A stretch of 64,000 bases of DNA from Paenalicyclobacillus mengziensis (GTDB lineage Bacteria > Bacillota > Bacilli > Alicyclobacillales > Alicyclobacillaceae), in the NCBI RefSeq assembly GCF_017298635.1, contig NZ_CP071182.1, forward strand, positions 5,181,675-5,245,674, written 5' to 3'. Under the pieces are notes generated by a model. That model was given only the letters and a program-made list of their open reading frames with translations, did not search any database and was not told where the DNA came from. The position numbers and the translations under genes were made by a program. Below, in pieces: positions 17,762 through 26,165 of the stretch (position 1 is its first letter; each line of letters starts with the position of its first letter).

Positions 17762-18550
17762 CTATAACTTCTTGTAAAAGAACACGGACACCGAGGACAT
17801 GCCATATTGTTCCGGGTTCGAGATTTGTTCAGTTGCACCGACGAATAAACACCCACCAGGCTTTAGTGACTGTGCGAACTTGCGGTACAACTGCACCTTC
17901 GCTTCGTCTGTGAAATAAATTGTGACATTACGGCACACAATCAGGTCATATCCCTTATCGAATGGATCAGACAGCAAATTGTGTTGGCGAAACCGAACCT
18001 GCTTCTTGATATCCTCGGCAATGACATACTGACCGTTTTCCACCTGAAAGAACCGCTTCAGTTTATCGGGCGGGACATCCTTAACGGATGCCATCGAATA
18101 TCGTCCCTCTCTTGCTTTATCTATCACAGCCGTGTCCAAATCAGTTGCATGGACTTCGATATGCTGTAGGTCTAGCACTCCTGCCAGCGAAAGCACAAGG
18201 CTGTACGGCTCCTCTCCCGTGGAACAGGCCGCACTCCAGCACTTAATACGCTTTGTGCGACTCACGATATCAGGAAGAATCTGATTCCGCAAAAATTCCC
18301 ATCGGTCTGGATTGCGAAAGAACTCGGTCACATTGATGGTCAATTGGTCCATAAAGGCTCGGTAGACACTTGGATCTTTCTCAATATGTCGATAAAACTC
18401 ACCAAATGTCCGATACCCTTTTCGGTCTCTTAAACTCGTCAAGCGGCGTCTGACTTGGTCTTGCTTGTAAGATAAAAGGTCCAGCCCGGTCTTTCTCTTG
18501 ATACGTTCTGCAAATTCCAGAAAATCATAATCGTGTCCGACGAGTTCCAA
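17762..18550 (-). CDS. cheR: Chemotaxis protein methyltransferase
   Basis: A 262-residue CheR that methylates receptor glutamates using S-adenosylmethionine. The N-terminal helical domain (RIKRKTGLDL, NVTEFFRNPD) and the methyltransferase core (WSAACSTGEEPYSL; FDLIVCRNV-type motif as YDLIVCRNV) are present. A TTG at 18550 lies seven bases after GGAGG and one base after the cheA stop, a better start than the ATG at 18598, which would overlap cheA by 47 bases. Confidence 0.93.
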   Translation of the reverse strand: MELVGHDYDFLEFAERIKRKTGLDLLSYKQDQVRRRLTSLRDRKGYRTFGEFYRHIEKDPSVYRAFMDQLTINVTEFFRNPDRWEFLRNQILPDIVSRTKRIKCWSAACSTGEEPYSLVLSLAGVLDLQHIEVHATDLDTAVIDKAREGRYSMASVKDVPPDKLKRFFQVENGQYVIAEDIKKQVRFRQHNLLSDPFDKGYDLIVCRNVTIYFTDEAKVQLYRKFAQSLKPGGCLFVGATEQISNPEQYGMSSVSVFFYKKL

Positions 18551-18551
18551 T

Positions 18552-20639
18552 TCATCGCCTCCGGCCGGACTGTTCACGGGATTTGGAAATTGTGGCAATA
18601 TCCAAAATGAGCCCTACCAATCCATCGCCAAGAATTGTCGCACCTGCAATCCCGTCTGGTGTCTCGACGCGGTCAGCGAGTGTCTTCTTCACAATCTCCT
18701 GATTCCCGTTCAATTCGTCCACAACCATCGCGATACGTCTTTCCCCTGCACCGACAACCACAACTGGCAAGTATTTTTTCACGGCTGGCTCGTCGTGGAG
18801 ATGAAAATACTCCCGCAGATACACAACTGGCGTCGCTTGTCCGCGAAGCAGAATCGTCGGCCGGCCATGAACGCTTTGAATGGAATCCGGTTGAATCCGG
18901 ACAATCTCAAAGACATTGCTAATCGGGATGACAAACGTCCGATCCGCTACACCGACGAGCAGCCCTTTAATAATGGCTAGCGTCAGTGGTAACGTGATGC
19001 GAAAGATGGTGCCCTTCCCAAGCTCGGTGTGTATCTCAATCGTTCCATTCAGATGTTCAATATTGTTACGCACAATGTCCATGCCGACACCGCGACCGGA
19101 GATATCAGTCAACTTGTCGGCCGTCGAGAACCCGGCACGAAAGATGAGGTAGAGACACTCTGTTTCACTCAGCTGGTCTGCCTCTTCCTGCGTAATCACC
19201 CCTTTATCGATGGCGGCCTGACGAATACGCTTGGCATCCATTCCGGCGCCATCATCTTGAACCGTGATAACCACTCTGTTATCCTCGTGACTCGCCTTCA
19301 GGGAAATCGTTCCCGTTTCCGGCTTACCCGCTTGTACCCGTCTTTCAACGGGTTCAATGCCATGGTCCACAGCATTCCTGATGAGGTGAATCAAAGGGTC
19401 CGCAATCTCTTCGATAACTGTGCGGTCTAACCGTGTTTCCTTCCCCTCAATCGACAAGTGGACATCCTTATTCAGGGCGTGGGCCAAATCCCGTACCACC
19501 CTCGGAAACCGGTCGAACAACGATTCTATCGGGAGCATCCTCGCCGTCATGATGTTCGCTTGCAGTTCACCGACAATCCTCGAAACATGGGTTGAAACGT
19601 CGCCCAACGTGGTCACGTCTCGGTCCGCCTTGTAACGTTTACTCAAGTTCCGATTCACTTGTTCAAGACGGGCCTGGTCAATCACTAATTCTCCAACCAG
19701 ATTCATGAGCGTCTCCAATTGTTCAACGTCCACTCGAACGGATTGTGCCTTTCGTTTGGGGCGGTGGGCTGCTTGCTTGGGTGGCCCTTCTTCTGATACT
19801 TGTCGCGTATCTAATGCCTTCACTGGACTTATTTTTTCTGACGTGTCATCTGGTTCGTTGGACACGGACTTGCTGGCATCAGCCTGGTCATTCTGCTCGA
19901 GCGTGAATACGTCGACACGCGCATACTCTGAAGTGGCTACACGACTTCGGACTCCGTCCGGTTCAGCTTGTGTTACGAATACTACCTCGAAGTTGGAGAG
20001 CTCATCGTCCTCCGTGCTCTCCATTTCCTCGAGCTGAGGTGTGACTTGCAGGACATCTCCGAGCTCTCGCAAGCTATCCACAGCAAGGTAGGCACGGACA
20101 CCACGCATGATAGAACTATGGTCAAAGTAAAATACAACCCGATATCCACGCTGCCCCTGTTTAACCGCTTCGAGAGCTCTAAGCTGGGCCTCCGTCGTGA
20201 GCATCATTTCTGTCGTATCTGCAGACGCACTTTTACGAACTGATTCCTCGTCCAAGTTCTTACCTGCTAAGAACGACCTTAGTGCTGAAATCAGTCGGTC
20301 TACCTGTACATTCGGTTCCTCGTCGCTTGAAACACTCGTCTTGAAGTCTTGGAGTCCATCAAAACACTGGAACAGCAACTGAATCATGTCGCTAGACACA
20401 TGCAATCGGTGATTTCGTACTTCATCAAGAACTTGTTCCATCTCGTGGGTCAAATCTTTCATGTCCTCAAAACCCATTGCCGCACACGATCCTTTTAACG
20501 TGTGAGCTACACGGAACAATTCTTGAATCGTGTCATCGTCGTCTCCGTTTGCTTCCAACTCAATAATTTTCTGCTCCATCTGAACCAACATTTCATCCAA
20601 CTCTTCGAGGAAGGCACCCATAAAATCGGATGTATTCAT
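18552..20639 (-). CDS. cheA: Chemotaxis histidine kinase
   Basis: A 695-residue CheA. P1 Hpt domain with phosphoacceptor His46 in VAHTLKGS; a P2-like middle region; P3 dimerisation helices (VRVDVEQLETLMNLVGEL); P4 ATPase with the N box NAVDHGIEP and G boxes DDGAGMD and GRGVGMDIV; P5 CheW-like regulatory domain at the C-terminus. It phosphorylates CheY and CheB in response to receptor arrays. The ATG overlaps the cheW stop (ATGA) and GGAGGGG precedes it. Confidence 0.96.
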   Translation of the reverse strand: MNTSDFMGAFLEELDEMLVQMEQKIIELEANGDDDDTIQELFRVAHTLKGSCAAMGFEDMKDLTHEMEQVLDEVRNHRLHVSSDMIQLLFQCFDGLQDFKTSVSSDEEPNVQVDRLISALRSFLAGKNLDEESVRKSASADTTEMMLTTEAQLRALEAVKQGQRGYRVVFYFDHSSIMRGVRAYLAVDSLRELGDVLQVTPQLEEMESTEDDELSNFEVVFVTQAEPDGVRSRVATSEYARVDVFTLEQNDQADASKSVSNEPDDTSEKISPVKALDTRQVSEEGPPKQAAHRPKRKAQSVRVDVEQLETLMNLVGELVIDQARLEQVNRNLSKRYKADRDVTTLGDVSTHVSRIVGELQANIMTARMLPIESLFDRFPRVVRDLAHALNKDVHLSIEGKETRLDRTVIEEIADPLIHLIRNAVDHGIEPVERRVQAGKPETGTISLKASHEDNRVVITVQDDGAGMDAKRIRQAAIDKGVITQEEADQLSETECLYLIFRAGFSTADKLTDISGRGVGMDIVRNNIEHLNGTIEIHTELGKGTIFRITLPLTLAIIKGLLVGVADRTFVIPISNVFEIVRIQPDSIQSVHGRPTILLRGQATPVVYLREYFHLHDEPAVKKYLPVVVVGAGERRIAMVVDELNGNQEIVKKTLADRVETPDGIAGATILGDGLVGLILDIATISKSREQSGRRR

Positions 20640-21055
20640 TGCATCCCCTCCTCAATCAAGTGCTCAAGGTCCAAGATACTAACCAGCATGTCACCTTTAC
20701 ATCCCAATCCGCTGAGATATGCGACCTTCCCTTGATGAGGGGGTGGCTGAATGTCTTCGAAGGAGAGGACTTGATGCACCCGGTCAACAATGATACCCAT
20801 GTGTCCCTCACGCTCTGTCACGATGACAACCCGTGTGTGCTTGGTATATTCGGCATCCGGAAGTCCCAACCGCTCTCTAAGACTGACGATAGGGATGATT
20901 TGTCCGCGTAATTTAATGACACCCAGTACGCAAGCTCTTGTGTTGGGGACATGCGTAATCTCTTGCATCCGGATGATTTCGTGTACCTTTAAAATAGGTA
21001 TGGCATAGTTGTCGGAATTGACTTGAACGCCAACATACTGTTCCGTATTCGTCAT
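20636..21055 (-). CDS. cheW: Chemotaxis coupling protein (first copy)
   Basis: A 139-residue CheW that links receptors to CheA. It has the typical start (YVGVQVNSDNYAIPILKVHE) and the conserved VLGVIKLRGQIIPIVSLR segment. The ATG at 21055 is six bases after AGGGAG; GTG 21058 is less likely. It is coupled to cheA by a 4-base overlap and follows the Cache-domain receptor. A second cheW (22863) is about 70% similar by eye. Confidence 0.93.
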   Translation of the reverse strand: MTNTEQYVGVQVNSDNYAIPILKVHEIIRMQEITHVPNTRACVLGVIKLRGQIIPIVSLRERLGLPDAEYTKHTRVVIVTEREGHMGIIVDRVHQVLSFEDIQPPPHQGKVAYLSGLGCKGDMLVSILDLEHLIEEGMQ

Positions 21056-21091
21056 CACTTTCTCCCTTCTTCGCTTGCTGTTTCGGTTGGA

Positions 21092-22732
21092 TTAGTTGAT
21101 TTTGAATACGGAGACATACCCATTGAGTTCTTCTGCGAGTTGTGCCAACGACTGCGATGAAGATGCGGTTTCTTCACTACTTGCCGCGGATTCTTCGGCA
21201 GCTGCTGCAATACTTTCGACAGCCATGAACACTTCAGAAGTTTGAGCGGATTGTTCCTCACTGGCTGCCGCAATCTCTGTAACCTTATCTGCGGATGTGA
21301 TAACCATCGAAGCAATCTCTTTAAAGGCTTCACCACTCAGTCGAGTCGATTCGGCGCCTTCCTGAACCGCCTGGACACTGGTGTTTGTATTCGCCTGCAT
21401 TGTCTTGATGATGGCTGTGATTTGTTTTGTTGCTTCACCACTTCGCTCTGCCAGTTTGCGGACCTCATCAGCCACGACTGCAAAACCGCGGCCCTGCTCT
21501 CCGGCACGCGCGGCCTCAATCGCGGCATTGAGAGCTAACAAGTTTGTCTGGTCTGCAATATCATCAATGACTTCCACAATCTCACCGACACGATTCGAGT
21601 CTTCACTGAGTCTAGCGATTTGCTCGCTGACCCTGTTCATACCCGATACAGATTTCTGGACAATGTCTTCACCCTTGTGCGCTACATCAACGGTTTTCGA
21701 TGACAATTCAGCCGCTTGTTCAGCATTTTCAGCGACCGAATGGATGGCTGTTGATAGTTCTTTAAAGAGCTGGGTGACGGTGTCGGCAGATTCCGCCTGT
21801 GTTGTACTCCCTGCTGCCACCTGCTCCGTTGCAGCAAATATTTGTTGCGATGCAGCTGAGACATTCTCTGCAGCTAAGAGAACTCCAGAGATAATGTTGC
21901 GTAGTTTCAAAACCATGTTGTTTACGGATTCAGATAATACTCCAACTTCGTCCGTGGACGTGATTTTTAAAGGTTCCACAGTAAGGTCACCGTCGGCAAC
22001 CATCGCAACCTGTTTCGCTATCCCTTTGATTGCCCGTGACAGGCGATTTGAGAATAGAATCAGCAAGATAAGCCCAAGTACTACTGCAATTCCAAGCGTA
22101 ATGATTAAATTCACGAGAATGGTCGTTGCACCACTGTTGAAATCGCTCATATATGAACCAACGGCGATAACCCATCCCCATGCAGGTGCTTTGTCGGAGT
22201 ATACAATTTTTTTCTGGAGTTGATTGGGATGTCCCGGTAAGGGCCATACATACGTTGTGTATCCACCGCCATTATCAGCATTTTTAATAACCTCTTGGAT
22301 CATATATGTTCCGTTTTTGTCTTTGGAGTTCCATAGGTTTTGACCCTCGGATGTAGGACTTGCAAGGGAATTACCTTTCTGGTCAAGAATAAAGAAAAAT
22401 CCGTTGTGATTACCGATATTATAGTTCGGATTGATAGGACGCATTCCATTTGATTGTACTGGCCCAAGCACCATTTCCTTAACCTGTTCTTGCGCCTCGG
22501 CGAGAGACATATTTCCTGCCTCAACTTGCTTGTTCAAGATGTTAATCGTCGTATTCACCAATTGAACATCATTTTTTAACGCGATTTCACTGCTCTGATT
22601 CAATTCCCCTTTTGCTTCTATGTACGAAACAATACCAATGACGACACTTGGAACAATGAGAAGGACAAGCGAAATCGACATCAACTTACTTCGGACCGAT
22701 GACTTGAATCGAAACTTAAATATATTTTTCAC
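21092..22732 (-). CDS. Methyl-accepting chemotaxis protein with single Cache sensor domain
   Basis: A receptor of about 546 residues. Membrane helix 1 (LMSISLVLLIVPSVVIGIVSY), an extracellular sCache-type domain with GFFFILDQKGNSLASP and PAWGWVIAVGSYM, helix 2 (LIITLGIAVVLGLILLILF), a HAMP domain, then the four-helix signalling rod with the tip QTNLLALNAAIEAARAGEQG. sCache domains typically bind small organic acids; the ligand is unknown. GTG 22732 is favoured (GAGG eight bases upstream) over GTG 22741. Confidence 0.92.
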   Translation of the reverse strand: MKNIFKFRFKSSVRSKLMSISLVLLIVPSVVIGIVSYIEAKGELNQSSEIALKNDVQLVNTTINILNKQVEAGNMSLAEAQEQVKEMVLGPVQSNGMRPINPNYNIGNHNGFFFILDQKGNSLASPTSEGQNLWNSKDKNGTYMIQEVIKNADNGGGYTTYVWPLPGHPNQLQKKIVYSDKAPAWGWVIAVGSYMSDFNSGATTILVNLIITLGIAVVLGLILLILFSNRLSRAIKGIAKQVAMVADGDLTVEPLKITSTDEVGVLSESVNNMVLKLRNIISGVLLAAENVSAASQQIFAATEQVAAGSTTQAESADTVTQLFKELSTAIHSVAENAEQAAELSSKTVDVAHKGEDIVQKSVSGMNRVSEQIARLSEDSNRVGEIVEVIDDIADQTNLLALNAAIEAARAGEQGRGFAVVADEVRKLAERSGEATKQITAIIKTMQANTNTSVQAVQEGAESTRLSGEAFKEIASMVITSADKVTEIAAASEEQSAQTSEVFMAVESIAAAAEESAASSEETASSSQSLAQLAEELNGYVSVFKIN

Positions 22733-22862
22733 TACGTTCACCTCTACCCTTTCATCGTTGACACTGAACTTGACACTGACAGTCGGGGATTGCGCACCTT
22801 CTCGAACACTTGCTCCACCATGCGTCTACGTCTTCCAGGAAAGCTGAGTCAGCCCTGCCCTT

Positions 22863-23270
22863 CTAGTTGTCCATCAATTTGGCAACATCGAGGATGCTCA
22901 CTAAAGCATCCCCCTTGCGCCCAATTCCCTGCAGATACGTAACATGTTCGTCTTCCGGCGGTGGTTGAATGTCTTCGAAGGACATCACCTGGTGCACGCT
23001 GTCGACAATCATCCCGATGACGCTATCGTGGTCATTGACCACAACGATACGGGTATGTTTGTTGACCTCTTCTTCGGGCAGGCCTAACCGTTCGCGGAGG
23101 CTTACAATGGGAATAATCTGCCCACGCAAATTGATAACCCCGAGTACACACGAGCGGCTGTTCGGAATGTGCGTGATCTCCTGCATCCGAATAATTTCGT
23201 GAATCTCGAGAATTGGGATTGCGTAACTGTCTGCGTTGGCACGAACTTCAACATACTGCTCCGTAGTCAT
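22863..23270 (-). CDS. cheW: Chemotaxis coupling protein (second copy)
   Basis: A 135-residue CheW paralogue with the same motifs as the copy at 20636 (VLGVINLRGQIIPIVSLR). Each cheW is paired with its own receptor gene, so the operon seems to have grown by duplication of an mcp-cheW unit. ATG 23270 has GGGGAG seven bases upstream. Confidence 0.92.
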   Translation of the reverse strand: MTTEQYVEVRANADSYAIPILEIHEIIRMQEITHIPNSRSCVLGVINLRGQIIPIVSLRERLGLPEEEVNKHTRIVVVNDHDSVIGMIVDSVHQVMSFEDIQPPPEDEHVTYLQGIGRKGDALVSILDVAKLMDN

Positions 23271-23305
23271 CCTCATGCTCCCCTTTCATGATTCTTGTTG
23301 GATGA

Positions 23306-24895
23306 TTAGTTGACTTTGAATACGGACACATATCTGTTGAGTTGTTCTGCCAATTGCGCGAGAGACTGAGTAGAGGATGCCGTCTCTTCACTGCTGGCCG
23401 CTGACTCCTGTGCTGCTGCAGCAATGGTTTCCACCGATACGAGAACTTCAGATGCCTGTGCAGACTGTTCCTCACCGGCAGCTGCGATTTCCGTCACTTT
23501 GCCTGCTGAAGAATTGACCATCGAGACAATTTCGTTGAATGCTTCCCCACTTTTTTGCGTGGAAGCAACGCCGGCCTGAACTGCTTGTACACTCGCCTGT
23601 GTGTTTGCTTGCATGGTTTTAATGATGGTGGTAATTTGCTTCGTGGCTTCACCGCTTCGCTCAGCGAGTTTCCGGACTTCGTCGGCGACGACCGCAAAAC
23701 CACGACCCTGATCGCCGGCGCGAGCGGCCTCAATCGCTGCGTTGAGCGCAAGAAGATTGGTCTGCTCAGCGATATCATCAATCACTTCTACGATTTCCCC
23801 AACCCGGTTTGAGTCCTCGTTGAGTCTTGCCATTTGCTCACGAACCTTGTTCATACCTGATACAGAGTCCTGGACAATTGCCTCTCCATTGCTCGCTACG
23901 TTCACTGTCCTCGATGACAGTTCTGCAGCCTCTTCCGCATTTTTAGCGACCGAGTTTATCGCTGCGCTAAGTTCCTTAAACACCTGGTTGACTGTGTCCG
24001 CCGATTCAGCCTGTGCCGTGCTTCCAGAAGCGATTTGCTCTGTGGCTGCGGCGATTTCTTGTGAAGTTGCGGAGACATTTTCCGCTGCGGATAATACGCC
24101 GCTGACAATTTCGCGGAGTTGTAGAACCATGTCATTGACCGACTGAGCCACTTGACCTACTTCGTCACGGGTCTTCACATCTGACAACTCACGTAAATCC
24201 CCATGCGCAACGCGGCCTACAACCTCCGCAACCTGTCTCAGCGGCCGCGCAATCATGTTCGAAAGATACAAGCCCATCAGTACTGAGATCATTGCTGCAA
24301 TAACTGCTGCACCAATCAAGAACCCTATCGTTTTCACTGCAATCTCATGCTGTGCCAGTGCTGCAGAGTGCATGTTTGCATTTTCAATACTTATCGTCTT
24401 TTTCATCTCGTTAACAATATTCACACCATTTTCTAGCACGTTTTCTTTGAGAGCCAGTTGGAGAGTTGGCTTGTTGTTCGGCATGGTCGCAATCTGCTGA
24501 ACCTGAGAATAAAAGGACTTTTGTTCGGATAGGGCAGTTTGCAAACTCGACGTTGCGTTCTGGTCCTTAGTTAGCGATAACGCGTCTTTCGCGAGCGATT
24601 GGATGTGCTGGTTGTCGCTCTGGATTTTGGGCATGTCACCCGATTTGTTGAGCAGAAAATACTCACGAAGCAAACTGACCTCGTGAGTCGCGTAGTACTG
24701 AATGTTCAGAGTGTATGATAGATTGCTTTTCTGACGCGCCAACAGTGCAGAGTATTGGGTATCAATATCGTTTAAGGAGATAATGGCATACGCGCTCATG
24801 ACAATCATAATGAGAACGACAAGAATGTTCATTGCCAAAACCTTCGTCTTCACGGTGAATTTCGTTCCAGAACTTGTGGAAGCTACCGTACTCAT
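23306..24895 (-). CDS. Methyl-accepting chemotaxis protein with four-helix-bundle sensor
   Basis: A 529-residue receptor: membrane helix 1 (VLAMNILVVLIMIVMSAYAI), an extracellular all-helical sensor of about 150 residues (4HB_MCP type), helix 2 (TIGFLIGAAVIAAMISVLMG), HAMP, and a signalling rod with the tip QTNLLALNAAIEAARAGDQG. The rod is near-identical to that of the receptor at 21092 while the sensors are unrelated, implying duplication with sensor exchange. Ligand unknown. AAGGGG precedes the ATG. Confidence 0.92.
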   Translation of the reverse strand: MSTVASTSSGTKFTVKTKVLAMNILVVLIMIVMSAYAIISLNDIDTQYSALLARQKSNLSYTLNIQYYATHEVSLLREYFLLNKSGDMPKIQSDNQHIQSLAKDALSLTKDQNATSSLQTALSEQKSFYSQVQQIATMPNNKPTLQLALKENVLENGVNIVNEMKKTISIENANMHSAALAQHEIAVKTIGFLIGAAVIAAMISVLMGLYLSNMIARPLRQVAEVVGRVAHGDLRELSDVKTRDEVGQVAQSVNDMVLQLREIVSGVLSAAENVSATSQEIAAATEQIASGSTAQAESADTVNQVFKELSAAINSVAKNAEEAAELSSRTVNVASNGEAIVQDSVSGMNKVREQMARLNEDSNRVGEIVEVIDDIAEQTNLLALNAAIEAARAGDQGRGFAVVADEVRKLAERSGEATKQITTIIKTMQANTQASVQAVQAGVASTQKSGEAFNEIVSMVNSSAGKVTEIAAAGEEQSAQASEVLVSVETIAAAAQESAASSEETASSTQSLAQLAEQLNRYVSVFKVN

Positions 24896-24955
24896 CTGTC
24901 CATATCCCCTTAACTTTCGCCGAGTTTTGACTAGATGTGGAGTTGTAATTCGTCC

Positions 24956-25321
24956 TCAAGCTGTACCCAGCAGCTTCGAAATCTCATTCAGCACCTTCTC
25001 GTTGTCAAACGGCTTAACAATGAAACCTTTAGCCCCCGCCTTCACAGCGTCCAGAACCATGACTTGTTGCCCCATTGCGGAGCACATGATGATCTTGGCA
25101 TCTGGGTGTCGTGACTTAATTTCGCGAACCGCTTCGATGCCATCCATGACCGGCATTGTGATGTCCATCGTCACGATGTCAGGCATGTGTGTTGCATAAC
25201 GCTCGAGCGCTTCTTGCCCATTACTTGCTTCTGCTACAACTTCGTGTCCACCCTCGCTCAACAAGGTTTTTAACATCATTCTCATAAACGCTGCATCGTC
25301 CGTAATCATAATCCGTGCCAT
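24956..25321 (-). CDS. cheY: Chemotaxis response regulator
   Basis: A 121-residue single receiver domain with the acidic pair Asp8/Asp9 (ITDDA), phosphoacceptor Asp53 (VTMDITMP), Ser81 (MCSAMG) and Lys103 (IVKPF). In Bacillus-type systems CheY-P binds the flagellar switch. ATG 25321 gives the normal MARIMITDD start; ATG 25333 is possible. It lies directly after cheX, its probable phosphatase. Confidence 0.94.
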   Translation of the reverse strand: MARIMITDDAAFMRMMLKTLLSEGGHEVVAEASNGQEALERYATHMPDIVTMDITMPVMDGIEAVREIKSRHPDAKIIMCSAMGQQVMVLDAVKAGAKGFIVKPFDNEKVLNEISKLLGTA

Positions 25322-25352
25322 TTCGTCATCCACCCCTGTTCTTGTTTAGCCC

Positions 25353-25811
25353 TTACTTTTCGTCAATGATGAGAAGTACAGTTAGTTCCCCTGCGTTTTC
25401 GAGCTCCAACGACACCTTAATTCCGTGTTGGAATCCAGCAATCTTTGTTTCTCCAACCAGAACGGTTGGAGGTGTAATAGTCAGTACCAATCCAGTATCT
25501 GAAAGGGCTGATACCGCATTACCAGCAACCATATTCCCAACTTCACCAATAAAGCTCTCCACCATGTCCCCTTCTAACGCGACTCCGAACATCGCCATGC
25601 CCAGGTTTGTGAAAGTGGTCCTACTAGCATTCAGAATCAGGCGTCCTGGTAGATCGCCGGCCAGTCCAATGAGGACACCCGTGTCGGATTGAACGAATGA
25701 CCCCTCTACCAGTGAAGGTCCAGAATTCCTGTTACTTTGCACCGGCACAACAGATTTCACGGCATCTAACGTACTGTTGAGTAAATCCGTTACGGTTGCA
25801 GCTACACTCAT
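25353..25811 (-). CDS. cheX: CheY-P phosphatase of the CheX/CheC family
   Basis: A 152-residue CheX-like protein. The segment VESFIGEVGNMVAGNA carries the paired Glu...Asn active-site pattern used by CheC/CheX to dephosphorylate CheY-P. The true ATG is 25811 (GGAGAG eight bases upstream); the frame stays open upstream only because it runs through the riboswitch leader. It is the first gene of the chemotaxis operon; no CheC, CheD or CheV gene accompanies it. Confidence 0.85.
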   Translation of the reverse strand: MSVAATVTDLLNSTLDAVKSVVPVQSNRNSGPSLVEGSFVQSDTGVLIGLAGDLPGRLILNASRTTFTNLGMAMFGVALEGDMVESFIGEVGNMVAGNAVSALSDTGLVLTITPPTVLVGETKIAGFQHGIKVSLELENAGELTVLLIIDEK

Positions 25812-25864
25812 CTTCACTTCTCTCCTATCTCTACTGGCCATCACAGGGTGAACGGTTCGCAAAT

Positions 25865-25898
25865 GAAAAATACGCCCCATATTGAACACAGGACGCCG
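25865..25898 (-). terminator. Intrinsic terminator in the chemotaxis operon leader
   Basis: On the minus strand GCGTCC (25891-25896) pairs with GGGGCG around a 12-base loop, followed by ATTTTTC (T-run at 25866-25870). It lies between the riboswitch aptamer and cheX. The upstream aptamer strand (CGCCGGG, about 25919-25925) can pair with GGCGGCG overlapping the 5' arm of this stem, so aptamer folding and anti-termination look mutually exclusive. Confidence 0.65.
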
Positions 25899-25911
25899 CC
25901 ATAAGGAAGAA

Positions 25912-25993
25912 TATAGCAACCCGGCGATCATAGGTGAATACCCGTAGACCCGTAGCTTTGTGACACAGAGTTTCCCCTGTTGTACCCGTATCC
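25912..25993 (-). promoter_or_regulatory. GEMM-I (cyclic di-GMP class I) riboswitch aptamer upstream of cheX
   Basis: Read on the minus strand, the leader has the two-helix GEMM-I layout. First comes a hairpin ACAGGG-GAAA-CTCTGT with a GNRA tetraloop. Then CACAAAGC leads into the second helix region beginning TACGGGTCTA and closing with ATGATCGCCGGGTTGC, the conserved 3' segment of this class. It follows a sigma-A promoter and precedes a terminator and cheX. GEMM-I RNAs bind cyclic di-GMP (a subset binds cyclic GMP-AMP). Assignment rests on recognised consensus bases and pairing; no covariance search was run. Confidence 0.8.
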
Positions 25994-26022
25994 AAATATT
26001 CATTTTTACGCACACGTCAATC

Positions 26023-26051
26023 AATATGAGCGACTAGGGAGTTATTGTCAA
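26023..26051 (-). promoter_or_regulatory. Sigma-A promoter of the chemotaxis operon
   Basis: On the minus strand TTGACA (26046-26051) and CATATT (26023-26028) are separated by 17 bases. Transcription would begin about 20 bases before the riboswitch. The -35 is perfect; the -10 matches four of six. Confidence 0.6.
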
Positions 26052-26165
26052 GACAATTTTCGACATTATTTTCAAAGATTCGACACTGAACGAAAATGAG
26101 GTTAATGCCGGTTGGACCCATGGATTCCCCAAGTCTTCTCCTTGGGACGAGGTCGATGCGCACCG

